Shown here: positions 1 to 12,317 of the stretch, one piece after another
How the letters are laid out: every line of letters begins with the position of its first letter
Position numbering within the stretch: position 1 is the first letter of the stretch
NCBI GenBank assembly: GCA_030142905.1
Contig: JASJOG010000097.1
Span: forward strand, 1,054,001 to 1,118,000
Origin: Heliopora coerulea
Lineage: Eukaryota > Cnidaria > Anthozoa > Scleralcyonacea > Helioporidae
Direction: 5' to 3'
Length of the DNA stretch: 64,000 nucleotides
Program-made: the position numbers and the translations under genes
Notes under the pieces: model-generated
The model's input: only the letters and a program-made list of their open reading frames with translations
What the model was told of the DNA's origin: nothing
Databases searched by the model: none

Positions 1-140
1 TAACATCGAGGAACAATAAGCTTGTCCAAGCAAATAGCGACGAAACGTCAGGTAAAGACAGCTAACTATTGCTTTAAGGCAGGTTTTTTCAATGACTGTC
101 AAGCTCAAAATGGAGGTGTTATTTTTTTTTTTTGACTTAC

Positions 141-3100
141 ATATCGTTTGATAAACTTCATCAGGTATGTATTCCATATATCGAAAACGTTGGGCCATTT
201 AAACATCGCAACACCTCTTTCAAACACCTAAGGAATTGGACATGACATATGAAAGCACACGAAACTATTGCAGTACAAACTACAACAGCTAGCAGCATCA
301 TACTACGAATCTAATGGAGATTAACTTCGGTAATTTTTACCAGCATCGCAGTTTAATTTTCTGTAGTGTCTGAAACTCAGTAATGGCAGTCCTTCAAAAT
401 ACACTTGCACTAAAATTTGCTACATAAAATAACAAGAAATTTTTCAAACAACTATCTGGAATAGAGCCGTGGGAAACAATGCGTTTCGTAGCCTCAAAGC
501 GGTAGAATTCAGGGATATAGAATAGTCGGCTGGCATTTTTTTCTTTTTGACATGTGTAAGGAACAACATGTTTTAAAGGGAAAGGCTTTAAGCCGATGAA
601 TCTAAAATAAAAATATTTTTTTGAAAATTGTTTTTACATGTTCTACACGTGCGATAAGAATAAAACCAACAGTTACCTTAAATGATTCTTCGAAGTATCG
701 ATGTTCTTCAAGAAAGACCGCGTAGTTAATTATTATCTGTGGGTTAGCGATCTTTAAGTCGAGGATACGGTTATAAACTGCCTTGGTAGACTAAATAATA
801 ATAATAAAAAACGAAAACACAAACAAAAAAACCCAGATTGAACACAATTACAGATTGGTGAGGACGGTATTGTAGAATGGCTATACGTGGCTTCGAGGTA
901 GCTGCGAAGGCTAGTAGTTATTTAGATAGTGCGAGGGTTAGGGTTAAGTATAGGGTTTAGGTTAGGGTTAGGGTTAGGGTTAGGGTTACGGTTTTAGTTT
1001 TAGGCACGTAGCTAGTAAAGATAAGCAGGGGTGGTGCCACAGGGGACAGAGTGCTACAGCCCCCCGTCGGAGAAACTTAACACCCTCTCACGAAAAAAAT
1101 TAACATTTCGTCGGGGGATTTTTACTGATGATAACGTATTTATACATTTTACGAAGTATGAGTGCTTCTTATTGATTTAGCCAGAAAAACAACAGACTCT
1201 TCTTTTCACGTAAAATCTAAAAGTAAACTGTTTCTAGTCAGTTGTTTCGATTATTCTTGCGAAAAATAGCATGATGTTTTCGACCTTCAAATATGGAAAT
1301 TATTAATGGGGCGTGGTGCTGGCCCCTATGGTTTAGCCCCCCTGTCGGGGACTTTAGCCTCTGCGTTGGGGAATTCCTGGCGTCATCCCTGTAGATAAGG
1401 ATAATGTCGTTTGTCGTGTTTCCTAGAATTACTCACAGGTTAATAGAAAACGTACTAGCTTTAAACAAAATCACAATGCAAAAGGCACGCAATAAATTCT
1501 GATATGTTATTGAAAGAATCATTAGGTATTATATATATTATCAATTAAAATATAACCAAACTAACCTCAAATGTTCCTAAACTTTCTTCCAAGTCAGCGT
1601 ACATCGACCAAACTTTTAGCGACTTGTGAAGCCTTTTCTGCACTGTCTCCGACTGTATAAATAAGACAATCTATGTGAAAATCTTCCAAGTTTCCCTTTA
1701 GTGTACATACATCAACCTACATGCAGTACTCCGATCAAACAAGATTGAGAAATATCGATGCTCTCTAACCTCGTCGTAAAAACTGGTTCTGCTTGAAGGC
1801 ATCGCAGTCGCCTGTTTCATGACATCCAAAGCTTTCTTGTAGTTTCTAAAGGGGTAACAGTCATTCCGTTATGTACGCAACTCGTCTTAACTCAAGAACA
1901 ACCTGTTGATACAGCAACACCAACCATTGTTAAGAGATCATTTACCTCACGATGCAATCTTACTGGGGTTAATGACATGGACAAACTTCATACTTGGCTG
2001 AAGTCAAAGCTAAATAGCTAATTTACGTCGCGAAATATTCGTGTACATCCACTGTTGCCGGCTGACTTTTCCCTCGGATATATGGTCTTATTGTGATCAC
2101 ACACATTGTAAATTTACGCATTAAAAATTTACTCGTAGTATTCCAAGTCCAGGTTCATATCTCTAAAAACATGGTTTGAAAGACCGTAGTAAGCTCCTAT
2201 CACTTTGATGTTGGGAAATTTACTTACTCATTTCTTATTTCCATTTCAGCGTATTCACACCACACACTTGCTAAGTCGTCCACCCGTCGGTAGCCAACCT
2301 TAGTGGCTTTCTCAAATATTACTCGAGCTTCAGCAATTTGTTTGTGTTTTTCGTAGAACTTGGCGAACTCCACCCACAGCGTGTGAGGCTTGCCGGTGGC
2401 CTGCTTTGGTTCTACAGTCTGAACGGCTTCTGTGTAGGTGTTGATCACTTCTTTGGGCTTTCCTTCGAACAACTTCACGCGTTTGTGCCACTCGTGAACA
2501 TTGTGTGGATTTTGACGGAGTAACACACTGCAATAACAAAATTACAAAATAAAAAACGTAAATAATTAAATAAATAAGTAGACAGACAGACAGACAGACA
2601 GATGGATAAATAATAAATAGTTTGTAACATGGAAATGTATGTAACAGGTAACTTGGTGGATCGAATGTAACTGGCTGTACGACAATACAGCCTTATCACC
2701 AATCAAAATTTTTAAAACCTTACCTGCTCAATAGCAACGGTCTTCGATCCATTAAATTTTCAAATCTGGCTAGTCGTAGTTCTAGGTCTGTATCATCTGG
2801 ACAGAGAGAGTGAGCAAGAGAGTGAGAATATGGGTAAGCAATAGAGAGAAAGAGGGGAGGTATGAGAAAATGAAAGAAAAGTAAGGAAGAAAGAATAAAA
2901 GAAAGAATAAAAGAAAGGAAGATAGAAAGAAAGAAAGAAAGAGAGAAAGGAAAGAAAGAAACAAAGAAGGAATGAAAGATAGAAGGGCAGAAAAAAGGAA
3001 GAAAGAAACGAGACAAAGAAATAAATAAGAGAGAAAGGGAGGAAGAAAGGAAGATAGAGAGACATAGAGGGAAACGGGGGGCAAGTGGGAACGTTTATCA

Positions 3101-6100
3101 CGCTGTAGCACGTTAAGGAGAATCTGCTGCCTAAAATCAAGTGTCATTGAAATTAGACATCTAAATGAAAACAATGACAATAAAGTGGGGTGTTTTTCAT
3201 GCAGCAGGTTTTAACTACAGACCGGCAAGTTTTGGCGGGAAAATTTTCCAGTTGCTTTGAAGAAAAACAAACGAGATTCAGCTAAGTTTTACCAAGGATT
3301 AATAAAAAACGAACCGCTTACGACTTGGTTAAACCTTTTCCTCGATGACTTTAATCAGAAAAGTAGATGAATTAAAAAAAAAAACAAAACACGTAGTCTT
3401 TGGCAAAAACAAGCTCTAAACATTTGCTGATGCAAACCAGAACCAGTAATGGACAGGCCCATTACGGAAAAGTTATGACTGCCGGTCAGAGCGTCTCAGC
3501 CAATCAGAACGCTCCATTTCACAGGAAGTAGTGCCAACCATATGTCTTAATTTTGTTGATCGGGAAAGTTCCAACGGTATTGTCACCATGGCAACAGTAC
3601 ATAAGCGCACAATTTGTAAAGGGTTGTTTACACGTACGATTTTGTGCCTTGCGATTGACATCTTGGATTATGTGCTTAACTAACGAGAGCGTCGAAGACA
3701 AACTACAGCGAATCATAAGCGGATATCTTGATGGCTAGACTATCATGAATTTATTACATACACCACGATGACAATCATAACGTGCGATTTTGTGCCTTGC
3801 GATTGACATCGTGGAGTATGTGTTTAACTGACGAGAGCGTCGAGGACAAACTGGAGCCAATCATAAGCGGATGTCTTGCTACATAGACTGTCATAGGTTT
3901 ATTACATACACCAGGATGACAATCGCAACGTGTACAATCGCACGTGTAAACGGGCCTTAAGATATCTTGAGTTGATGATACTTGTGTTATGCTTAGATGC
4001 ACTCAATACGGAGCTTATGATTATTTTAACGGAAGGAATGCTCATAAATGATTACCATGTTAATTACATTACGCAAAAATTGAAACTTTAGGGAGCTGTC
4101 TCAACTGTTTTCAACAGCAATTCCTTGCTGAGCAATATGGTCGATGGAATAAGATGTCCGAAGCGAATTTGGTCGCCTGGTAGAGTGAAAGTAAAACTCT
4201 GAGCAGCAAGTTATGTAGTATTGTTAAATCAATCAGAAGCGTTACCATCTTCGTCAACATCCGTCTCCGCTGAGTCTTCCATCTTGGCGTTGATCATGCT
4301 TTCTTCGAACTGGGCGTACGCATCGAAAACCTAGGAATGTCCAAATATAAGACAGAAAAGATGAGCAAATCACGAAAAAGTATTTGAATAAAACTCTTTT
4401 CCTCCCAGTGTGGTAGCCTGCTTGAAGCCCGAATTTGAAATTTCGGGCTGCAAGCAGGCTACCAGTGTAGTGTCTTCGTGAGAAGTGATTGTTGTGAGAA
4501 TGAGATCAGTGTCGCAACGTTGGGCCATGAGCAGTAAAATTTCTAGCTACGTTCAAAACTTTTGAAGCCAGAGTAGCGTCATTCATACTAGATCTGATTC
4601 TTCACCTGGCTGCGTTGGGAATTTCGTCGTTTACCTCAGGGGTTCCGAACCTTTTACTCGCCAGGTACCTCTTGCGTCTTTCACAAACTCTTTGTGTATC
4701 CCCATGTATTGTACCGATGTCAGTGAAAGTTCTAACTTTGAAGGCAGGTAACTGTTAACTACCTCGTAGTCCGATCGCCGTGGAGCTCAAATGGTTACCC
4801 TGTTCAGATGCTCTCTCCCAGAAGAGGAAATTAGTGCTACGCAGCTGAGACCACCGTCAGCAATAACAACCGTACCAACAACAACAACAACAGTAACCTT
4901 AGTGACAGCATTTTCAACCATGGTAAGCAGTAACAACCTTAGCAACGACAACGACTACAACAAGACCATAACAACAAACATGACAAGAGAACGCATCAAC
5001 TCGCTTTGATTAAATTACGAACCGTGTTTACTGACGACAGTTGTACTTGATGCGGGGGTAGAAATTGCTTGTTAAGCGAAATTCTCGTGTACCCCAGATG
5101 ATAAGTGTATCCCAGGTTGGGATCCCCTGGTTTACCGGGACAAATCATTCAGGGACATTTGTTAAACTGGGTGTAAACGTCGAAACTGAGCACTCCAATG
5201 CTAAGGACTGAGAGTTACATTTGTTATGACCGGTCTTAAGTGGGCTATAAAGTATATGATTCACCGCCTCGAAAATCTCCTTCACCTAACGTCAACACAA
5301 TTTCATGTGACGGGGATTAAATGCCAAATATTTATTTAATGTATGTTGGCAATCTATAAGCAAGACCTTGAAAGTAATCTTAGAACTGCCTCCCTTACAT
5401 GTCTTGTGATATATACTATGGGAAGGTTGCAAAAACGTTCCCAGAAGCCTTCGGGATCTTATAGAAAATATGACGACCGACCGCGAAATGCACAATATTC
5501 GAATTTCTCTCAAGCAACTGTGGCAAATCTCCAGCAAATTCAGTGTAAAAAACCTCAAAACTTTCCGATCCATAACTCGACATATCTGTCTCCTTAATAC
5601 AGTAGATTTAATCTGTCCCCAACGTTTAGAAGATCTGGTAGGCTTTCGCTTAACTGTGGGTTGGACCTGCCTCCTGAACTGACCCTTGCTATGACTCATG
5701 GGAAGATTTGAGTTAGCCGAGGGCCAGATCTTCGACAAATCTTGCGCAATTCTCGCTTGACACCTTCCCATGACACATTGCGAGGGGCGGTGGAGTAGGC
5801 ATTTTTATCACGCCAACAGGCAATAACCCGCTTCATGTAAAACAATTTGGACATAGCGTTTCGTCACAAGCTGGAAAACCAGAAGTGATCTTTGAATTGT
5901 GAACGTAATAAGCCAAAATTTTTGCCTTCCTACCTGGCCAAAATCTCTCACCGTCATCACTGTCTGAATGGCTTCTTCGTAAACATCTCGAGCCTGAGCA
6001 AAAACAACGAGAAGCAATACAGAATAATTAATAATTTACGAACCAAAAACAAACGAAATTAATGTTTAATCAGTGTTGTGGAATTGAAGGAAGATCTTCC

Positions 6101-9100
6101 TCGTGGAGTTTGGAAAAATTTTCCAAAGGCCTTTGAAAAATTTTCACACGATTAGCAGTTTCGAAATAATAAAATTCCTTGGACTGAGTAGTCGGTTCAA
6201 AAAGTCGTGGTCGGACATCACACGAACTTCAACCTCTCTTTCGGCTTGCCTTTCAAAACACTCTCGGACTTTGAAATCTTTGAGGTCCTCGATCTTTGAC
6301 TTAACAGTTCGAAACGCATAACTGTACTTTCAGGTCAAGTACATCTCAGGATACATTTGTAACAATCAAGTCGATAGTCGGTTTCCATACTTGCCTCCTA
6401 AAAAAAACAGTTACAAGAACAACAAAAACATAGAAACAAATTAACAAAAGGTTATACCAGAACAGCGTCTCAATAAGGGATGTTTCCCTGTGGACGAATT
6501 TTTCGCGCGAAGTGACTTTCTCCTTTGTCACAGGGGCTCTCATCTGGGGCAGGTGGGAAATAACATTCAGTGTCCATTTGCGCAATAAAATTCTCCTGGT
6601 AGAAAACAGCTTAAGGAACCACTAAATAGTCACAAAAAGGGCGATATCTCACTTTCTATCTGGCTTGCACGACGCATGTAAGAATGTAAACAGATTTGCG
6701 TGAGCTAGAATCGAAATTTTTGTTTCGTAAAACTAAGGCGACATTTTAAGAAAGTGGTGACCATACCTTTTCAAAATGACCACTTCGGATAAAATAGTCA
6801 GCCAATGAACACCACAGCTGACCAAGACTGTCGGTAAATCGTCGTAGACCACCACGAATAATGTCTGCAACTTTCAGGCTTTTTACCTACAAATAATACA
6901 TACAAAAGACATTATAACGTGCCGATTAGAGAGCAGTACATTGCCAGAGACATCTCATAATACTCCTAAAATCCCCCTAAGTCCCATCAAAGGTACTGTT
7001 TATCAATATTTTTGACGAGTTTTTAGAATTTTTTTTCCCCGAACTGGACACTCTCCCTGTTCTAAATACAACGCACAGAAGAGACGAGAAAGTTTCTGAA
7101 GTAAATGTACTTATACCAATCTGTTTGGTTGAACTAACCTTATCAGGGTTCTTTGATATCAACTGACATAAATCGTGCCATAACTGCAAAGAAAGAAAGG
7201 AATCTGCATGATTTCAAGATTGCGGAATTGTAACCAAATACTGAAGTGCGCTTATCTTTTTCAAAGGAAAACTTAGATTCTTTTACAACAAGTGTACAAA
7301 CCTGATGATTCGACTTGCCTTCCTTCGATACAAATTTTTCCTAAATGAACGAAAACGATTAGCTTTGATTTTGTTGCCTAGAATCGTTTAAAGAGATCAC
7401 TTCCAAAGTTAAAGTAACCAGTGAGTCGGTCATGTTGGATTAATAGCAGTTACCTTGTTTACAATGTCTGCTAGTCTGATAGCAGCTTCATCCAATCTCC
7501 CAACTGACTTGAGGTAATCAATGTAATCCTCGGTGTTATCTGACAAGAGCTGGCGAAACAAAACAATGTGTAATAAAAATGTAATAAAATAGACCAAAGA
7601 ATACCGATAGAAATGTCTTGAAGAGAGCCAAGTCTTACGAATCAGATCCTCTAACGACGGGGGTGGGAGACCTTTTCGAGGGTGCGGGCCACTCTCTGAA
7701 TCTTAAATCGCGGACCAGGACTGATGTCTTCCGGAATATACAATCTCCGACCTAGTGTGTATAGTTTCTATTGCCCTCGGGATATGCGTATGTAATAAAT
7801 TAGGCTTAACAAAAGTGACAGTCAAACAATGCCATTCAATTTTTTTAATAAAACAAGGCATGACTAAAATTCGTCCACCAAAGGGAAAGATATGTTTCGA
7901 ATTACCTTCAGGTATCGCCTGTAGACTCGAACAGCAGTTTCTGGAATTGGATACGAGCGAACGAACTTTAAGTACAGCGGCCATATTCGATAATGCTGGG
8001 TTATTGGCAAAGCCCTGAGAGCTCGGTCAAAGGTACGTCTTATGCGAGTGATTAAATGCTGGTCCATTAAAAACTGACAATAGTCCAGCCAGATACGGGG
8101 CATCTGAAATGAAACGGCAGAAAAGACAGGTCAGGTAATACAAAGAAAAATTAAAGGGATGCTCCAAATCCTAGTCCTCGAAAAACAGACCGCTCGTCAG
8201 CCTCGTTCCCAGGGCCTTTTGGAAAGGTCCTGGGAACGAGGTTGACCCCTCATGCCCTAAATACAACACATCGCACGACTGAAAACCTCTGCATGTTTTC
8301 TCTTCATCATAAAAACGACAAACGTTTTTACAGCAGCCAGGAGATTCGCTACTTCCGCTTTCCACTGCAAGAGAGTATGTAATGTCAAAGATTTTCCGTT
8401 ATTATAACGAAGAGAAAACAGAATGGATGTTTTCTGTTTTCGGAGATTTTCTAGCTTTTTAGTTCACGAGAAGGGAGTTTTGAGGTCGAGACTATTCCTT
8501 CAAATTCAAGTTAAGAGTAGTTCAATAACTTAGCGTTGCCAATAGTGACGTAACGGAACTTCTGGGGGGCCCCTAGGAGATTTTCGTTCGGGGGGCCCCC
8601 GTCACCCCTCTTAGTGTAGACATATATTTTAAGACTTTAATCTCAATTGTCTCCCCAGATTCATCAGAGGGCTTTTAGGAGTTGCGTGAGTGGTTCTGGG
8701 GTTAATGCATACACTACGATAACAATCGAGAGACAAAAAGTTGGACGTGTAAACGCGCCTTTTGGAATGGTCGATATTTAACAATTATTCACCGACCTTG
8801 AGGTGAATAATTGTTTTAGCACATACCTCGCAAAATTGCTTTCACACATATTTTTTTAAATTTTTAAACAATTTTATGGAACGTCGGCTTGTCGCCCGTT
8901 CGTCATTTGTAAACAAACCCTTTTGATCACATCCTGAGTGCATTTATCGCCAAAAAGTAACAGAAATACATATCTCCGAATACTTTATTGCCAAATCGTT
9001 TATTAAAATAATTCTCTTCCATAACTAAAGTCTAAAACAAAATGGGAAGCCATCTTGTTTCGCTCGGAGGTAAATAGTGCGGGATATTCCGAGATGAAGG

Positions 9101-11807
9101 AACCAATCAGATTGCGCAAAGAACGCTATTCACCTGCAAGGTGTAGGCTGATATACTGAGGACACAAGTATTGAACTCCACACAGGTTTCTTGGTGGGTC
9201 TTTTTCAATTTTACTGGTATACCGGTAAAATTGATGGGTGGGGGATAGCTACATGCACCCATCATTGTCCATCCACGTGAACACTTATTGACTTAATATC
9301 GTTATCAACATATTGTGGCTGCTGCTTAGGTGGTACATACGTCGAACTTGCACCTGAGCTCACCATATACGTTTTCACTGACACTAAAGATCAAATTTTC
9401 ATCTCCATTACCTTATGCATGAACACTAAGGCACGTTCGAATGTGTTGTTCACATCTTCATAAGATGGGTCCGTGATGGGTCTGAAACGATAACCAACAA
9501 AAGAAGTGTTCAACCCTTTAGCAGACAATCACGTCTGACGTATCAGTCATTTAGAACAAATGAAGTGAGAATACAGAGCAAGAACAAAGAGTGAAGATGG
9601 AGAGAAAAAATGACCAAATTTAACCCTTTAATGCCCAAGGCTCATAGCTGTGACAACTAAAATCATCTGGCATCAGCCAGAGTAAAATACTTAATATAAA
9701 TGTGCTCTTGTCCCTTAATGGGTTGGGGGAAAAAATCATGTGTGAAAGGGTTAATACCCAAATTTATTTATTTTTTGACCTGTAACTGTCTGATGCCTGC
9801 TACTGACAGTTTCCCCACCAATGAACAAAACCATTTGACATGCGCCATAACAAAATCTTTAAAGCTCATTAATTCTCAGGACTCAAACAAAAGTGTTTAA
9901 CAGATCTTTGAAGATGGAATTTAACCATTTGACCCTATTGAAAGTTTCCCTTTTGCTGAGTAAAATTACCCTGCATTAGCCAAACAAAGTCTCTACAATT
10001 AATACTGTATATATGTTGTTTTCTAATTTCACTCTGTCTTAAATGTGTTAAATGTTTTAAATGCTCCATATGGCTGCACTTCTGATGTGCCAAGAGAAGA
10101 ACAAAATTGAAGAAAATAAAACAATTTTAGTTTAGTAGCTGGTTATTACCTTCCTCTTACTTGTTTTCGACATTCTTTCAGGTAGTTATACCATAATTTA
10201 TAGCTGTTATAAGAATGAAAAAGTACAAAACATCAACATCAAACATTTATAACTGACCATTAGTTGAACAGTATGGGCAAATCCTTTCCTGGTTAAATTT
10301 ACTGTAATCATAAAAATGGTGGGACTCTCTCTCTGTAAGGGCAATATTGATAGTACCTTCCTGGTAGCTCCTTCAGAGCTCTTTCATACACCAAGTTTAA
10401 AACAGACTTTGGAGCAGATTTCTTGTGTTCTAAGTACCGGGACCAACATTTCACAGAGTAAGGATTTCTTAAGATTTCTTCCTCATAAGCAAGATCCTCT
10501 TCTTCCTGGAAAATGAATTGATGTTATGATAACAAAGTCTGATGAAACTGCTTACTGAACAGATAGGTAGGAGTCTGCAGAATGGGCGATGATTTGCTGT
10601 TTAAAAATTCTACAATTGTAATATATCAGATTGGTAATTGTTGTAAATTTAACACTCTGTGAATTAGAAAATGAAGATTAATGCCCAGCATAGCACTTTA
10701 TTGATTCATAATATTTAATACAGTAGATAACAACATCTCATGTTTCATTGTAAATATCACTATATCTTCAGATATATAATGAACATAGTGGCAGATGGTG
10801 AGATATATAACTACAGTGTATTGCATAGACCAACAAGAGTGCAGGATAAAACTTAATCATAACAGGTATGCAGACAGAGAGTGAGATATGGAATTAGACA
10901 ATATTAAAATAACAAGAGATGTATAGAGTTTATACTGGAGTTAAGAAAAGGTTTAAGCTTGGTAATAAGACTGATCCAGCCAGGAAAGAATTGTGATAGT
11001 TTTAATTTCATAATGGCCTTAATATAGACTGGAACATTAAACCCTCTAGAAATATGGAAAAGTGTCTCTGGTACTGAATAAATGTGAAGCTGACTCACAA
11101 AAGACTTGTGCAACTTATGACTTTGTCATGAATCCCAGTACAACTTGTGTTACAATTTGTAGAACTCTAACTTCAACTCAAACGAGACTTGTGGCTTAGG
11201 AAGTGAGATTTGTGACCCTAGGGCCAGATTTATTAATTGATACTCAGGCTCAAGATTCTGCAACTTAACTACAATCAGATTTGCAGCTCAACACTTTACA
11301 ATATTTTGCTAGAACCTTTATCTCTGGTCAAAAGCCCACATAAATTTGCTAACATTTACACAAGCAACTATTCACCATTAGATTTACTAAGCTAAATTAA
11401 GGAATGGTTTATATGTACCACGTCTCACTCAAGCAGCAGCAGCCAAATCTTCTAAAGCTGTGTTAATACCTCTTTCCTGACAACAGGTCTCCCACTGCCG
11501 TGTAAAATCGTTTGGGGTTAAGGCTGAGTGAAGTACTAAATAGTCACCGTTATGTGGTAAAAGAGATTAACTATCATAGATCGACAACGAGAATACTGTT
11601 GAATACTGTAGTCTTTTCACTTCTTTCTTTCCTAACACATTGATAACAGCAATGTAAAAGACGTTTTGGATCAATTTTTAAACACGAATTACAGTCAGTA
11701 AGCTTCTTAATAACAATCTCCTTGCTACTGTCTACAGTCTGCACTTTTAGAACGACATTGTGTAACACGAGCTCGTTACTAAAATCTGACTTCTGCACTT
11801 CCACCAT
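141..11807 (-). CDS. XAB2: XAB2/SYF1 pre-mRNA-splicing factor (partial, 3' end beyond window)
   Basis: Spliceosomal HAT/TPR-repeat scaffold of the NineTeen/XAB2 complex, also linked to transcription-coupled repair. Coding exons, all minus: 11769..11807 (candidate start, 13 codons), 10357..10505, 10150..10203, 9412..9481, 7906..8103, 7454..7549, 7302..7340, 7139..7183, 6767..6886, 5934..5993, 4246..4330, 2724..2796, 2228..2527, 1770..1845, 1566..1652, 677..790, 141..227. Phases agree at every junction. The translation tracks human XAB2 in order: EEDLAYEEE near the start, MPRIWLDYCQFLMDQ, LPITQHYRIWPLYLKF, EEAIQTVMTVRDF, DLELRLARF, VLLRQNPHNVHEWHKRV, GKPHTLWVEFAKFYE. It reaches the KWPNVFDIW region, so roughly the last third lies left of the window. 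The gene is unbroken. The first exon is the weakest part: it fits phase and has a plausible ATG but little family similarity. Introns are rich in repeats (see the separate entries). Confidence 0.93.
921..1000 (+). repeat. Interstitial telomere-like (TTAGGG)n tract
   Basis: Several tandem and slightly degenerate copies of TTAGGG/TTTAGG in an XAB2 intron. TTAGGG is the telomere repeat of most animals, cnidarians included; this short internal tract is consistent with an old telomerase-mediated repair patch or a simple-repeat expansion. Confidence 0.85.
1026..1391. mobile_element. Non-autonomous hAT-like DNA transposon (MITE)
   Basis: The left end CAGGGGTGGTGCCA and the inverted right end (CAGGGATGACGCCA read from the other strand) form imperfect terminal inverted repeats. 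Flanks AAGATAAG (1018-1025) and TAGATAAG (1392-1399) look like an 8-bp target duplication with one change, the length typical of hAT elements. There is no transposase ORF. It lies in an XAB2 intron. Confidence 0.65.
2578..2605 (+). repeat. (GACA)n microsatellite
   Basis: Short perfect tetranucleotide run AGACAGACAGAC in the intron between two XAB2 exons. Confidence 0.85.
2800..3075 (+). repeat. Purine-rich low-complexity tract (GAAA/GGAAA)
   Basis: Almost pure A/G on the plus strand for about 270 bases directly upstream (in gene sense) of the 2724..2796 XAB2 exon, so on the transcribed strand it is a very long pyrimidine tract leading to that acceptor. The long serine/leucine/phenylalanine-rich reading frames here are artefacts of composition. 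Confidence 0.8.
3633..3955. repeat. Two tandem direct copies of a ~147-bp repeat
   Basis: The block starting GTACGATTTTGTGCCTTGCG at about 3634 recurs at about 3782 with the same internal order (GACGAGAGCGTCGA-type core, AATCATAAGCGGAT, TTTATTACATACACCA). The last part ends in CGTGTAAACGGGCCTT, which also occurs as CGTGTAAACGCGCCTT near 8741-8760, so this is a dispersed element that has duplicated in tandem inside an XAB2 intron. Confidence 0.75.
4411..4474. repeat. Short near-perfect hairpin
   Basis: TGGTAGCCTGCTTG and its complement CAAGCAGGCTACCA flank a second complementary pair (AAGCCCGAA / TTTCGGGCT) with only a few unpaired bases. It is probably a small MITE-like foldback within an XAB2 intron. 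Confidence 0.75.
8201..8241. repeat. Short hairpin (CCTCGTTCCCAGG arms)
   Basis: CCTCGTTCCCAGGGCCTTTT pairs with GGAAAGGTCCTGGGAACGAGG almost without a loop. It lies in an XAB2 intron with no coding content. Confidence 0.7.
8843..9135. repeat. Dispersed repeat, second copy at the right edge of the window
   Basis: The stretch containing GTCGGCTTGTCGCCCG, CGTCATTTGTAAACAA, GAGTGCATTTATCGC and TGCTCGGAGGT-like sequence is repeated in the same orientation at about 63745-64000, at visibly high identity with one internal length difference. It is an unclassified interspersed element; no ORF is seen. Confidence 0.75.
9624..9732. repeat. Palindromic TTAACCC...GGGTTAA element
   Basis: A member of a ~105-bp family whose ends are complementary (TTAACCCATTAAGGGGCA at one end, TGCCCCTTAATGGGTTAA at the other) and whose core contains TCTGGC...GCCAGAGTAAAAT. 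Relatives lie at about 24083-24175, 28050-28158 and 28168-28270. This copy sits in reverse orientation in an XAB2 intron. Confidence 0.6.
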
Positions 11808-12317
11808 ATTGAATAATTGCAACCAATAACATCATATGCTATCTCAAGCCACAATTTCTCGGAATTCCTGTGTACTTACAATTATTAAGTTCTTGCTAAT
11901 TTTTGACGACAGGGGCATGACCACATACACGTAAATTAAATAGTTAGGGAAGCAGAAATACTTTGACTTTTTCATAAAGTTTGAAAAACGTGAGGATTAC
12001 GTCTGGCGTGGCTACAAAGCAATATGGCTAATTATCTGTTCAGGGGGGTTTGGTAGGCGTCATGATAGGCGTGGCAGTGAAAGAAGACAGCAATATCTAA
12101 AATACTTAGATAAAAACTGACAGATTATCACCGTTTTGTAAGAAGTGTAATACGAACTTGATTTAGAAAAACAACAGCACAGGCACACATCAATCGCTAA
12201 AAACGAACTAGTCCACCGGCTTCAAGCAGTCAAACTTGAAGACACCCCCCAAGGTTTAAGTGCCCTGCAAAAATATTGCCTGGTTTGTCGTTTCAACCAA
12301 ATTTTATACAGCTGAAA
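11808..12317. promoter_or_regulatory. Bidirectional promoter region between XAB2 and PIN1
   Basis: About 510 bases separate the candidate XAB2 start codon (minus) from the PIN1 ATG (plus). Both 5' UTRs and both promoters must lie here. I see no clear TATA box; the arrangement matches the head-to-head housekeeping pairs elsewhere in the window. If the real XAB2 first exon lies elsewhere, the spacer changes. Confidence 0.5.

Noticed and set aside
5292..5771. 159-codon minus-strand frame
   Set aside because: Lies between two XAB2 exons that join directly; basic low-information peptide, no family recognised. Possibly a repeat, but not supported.
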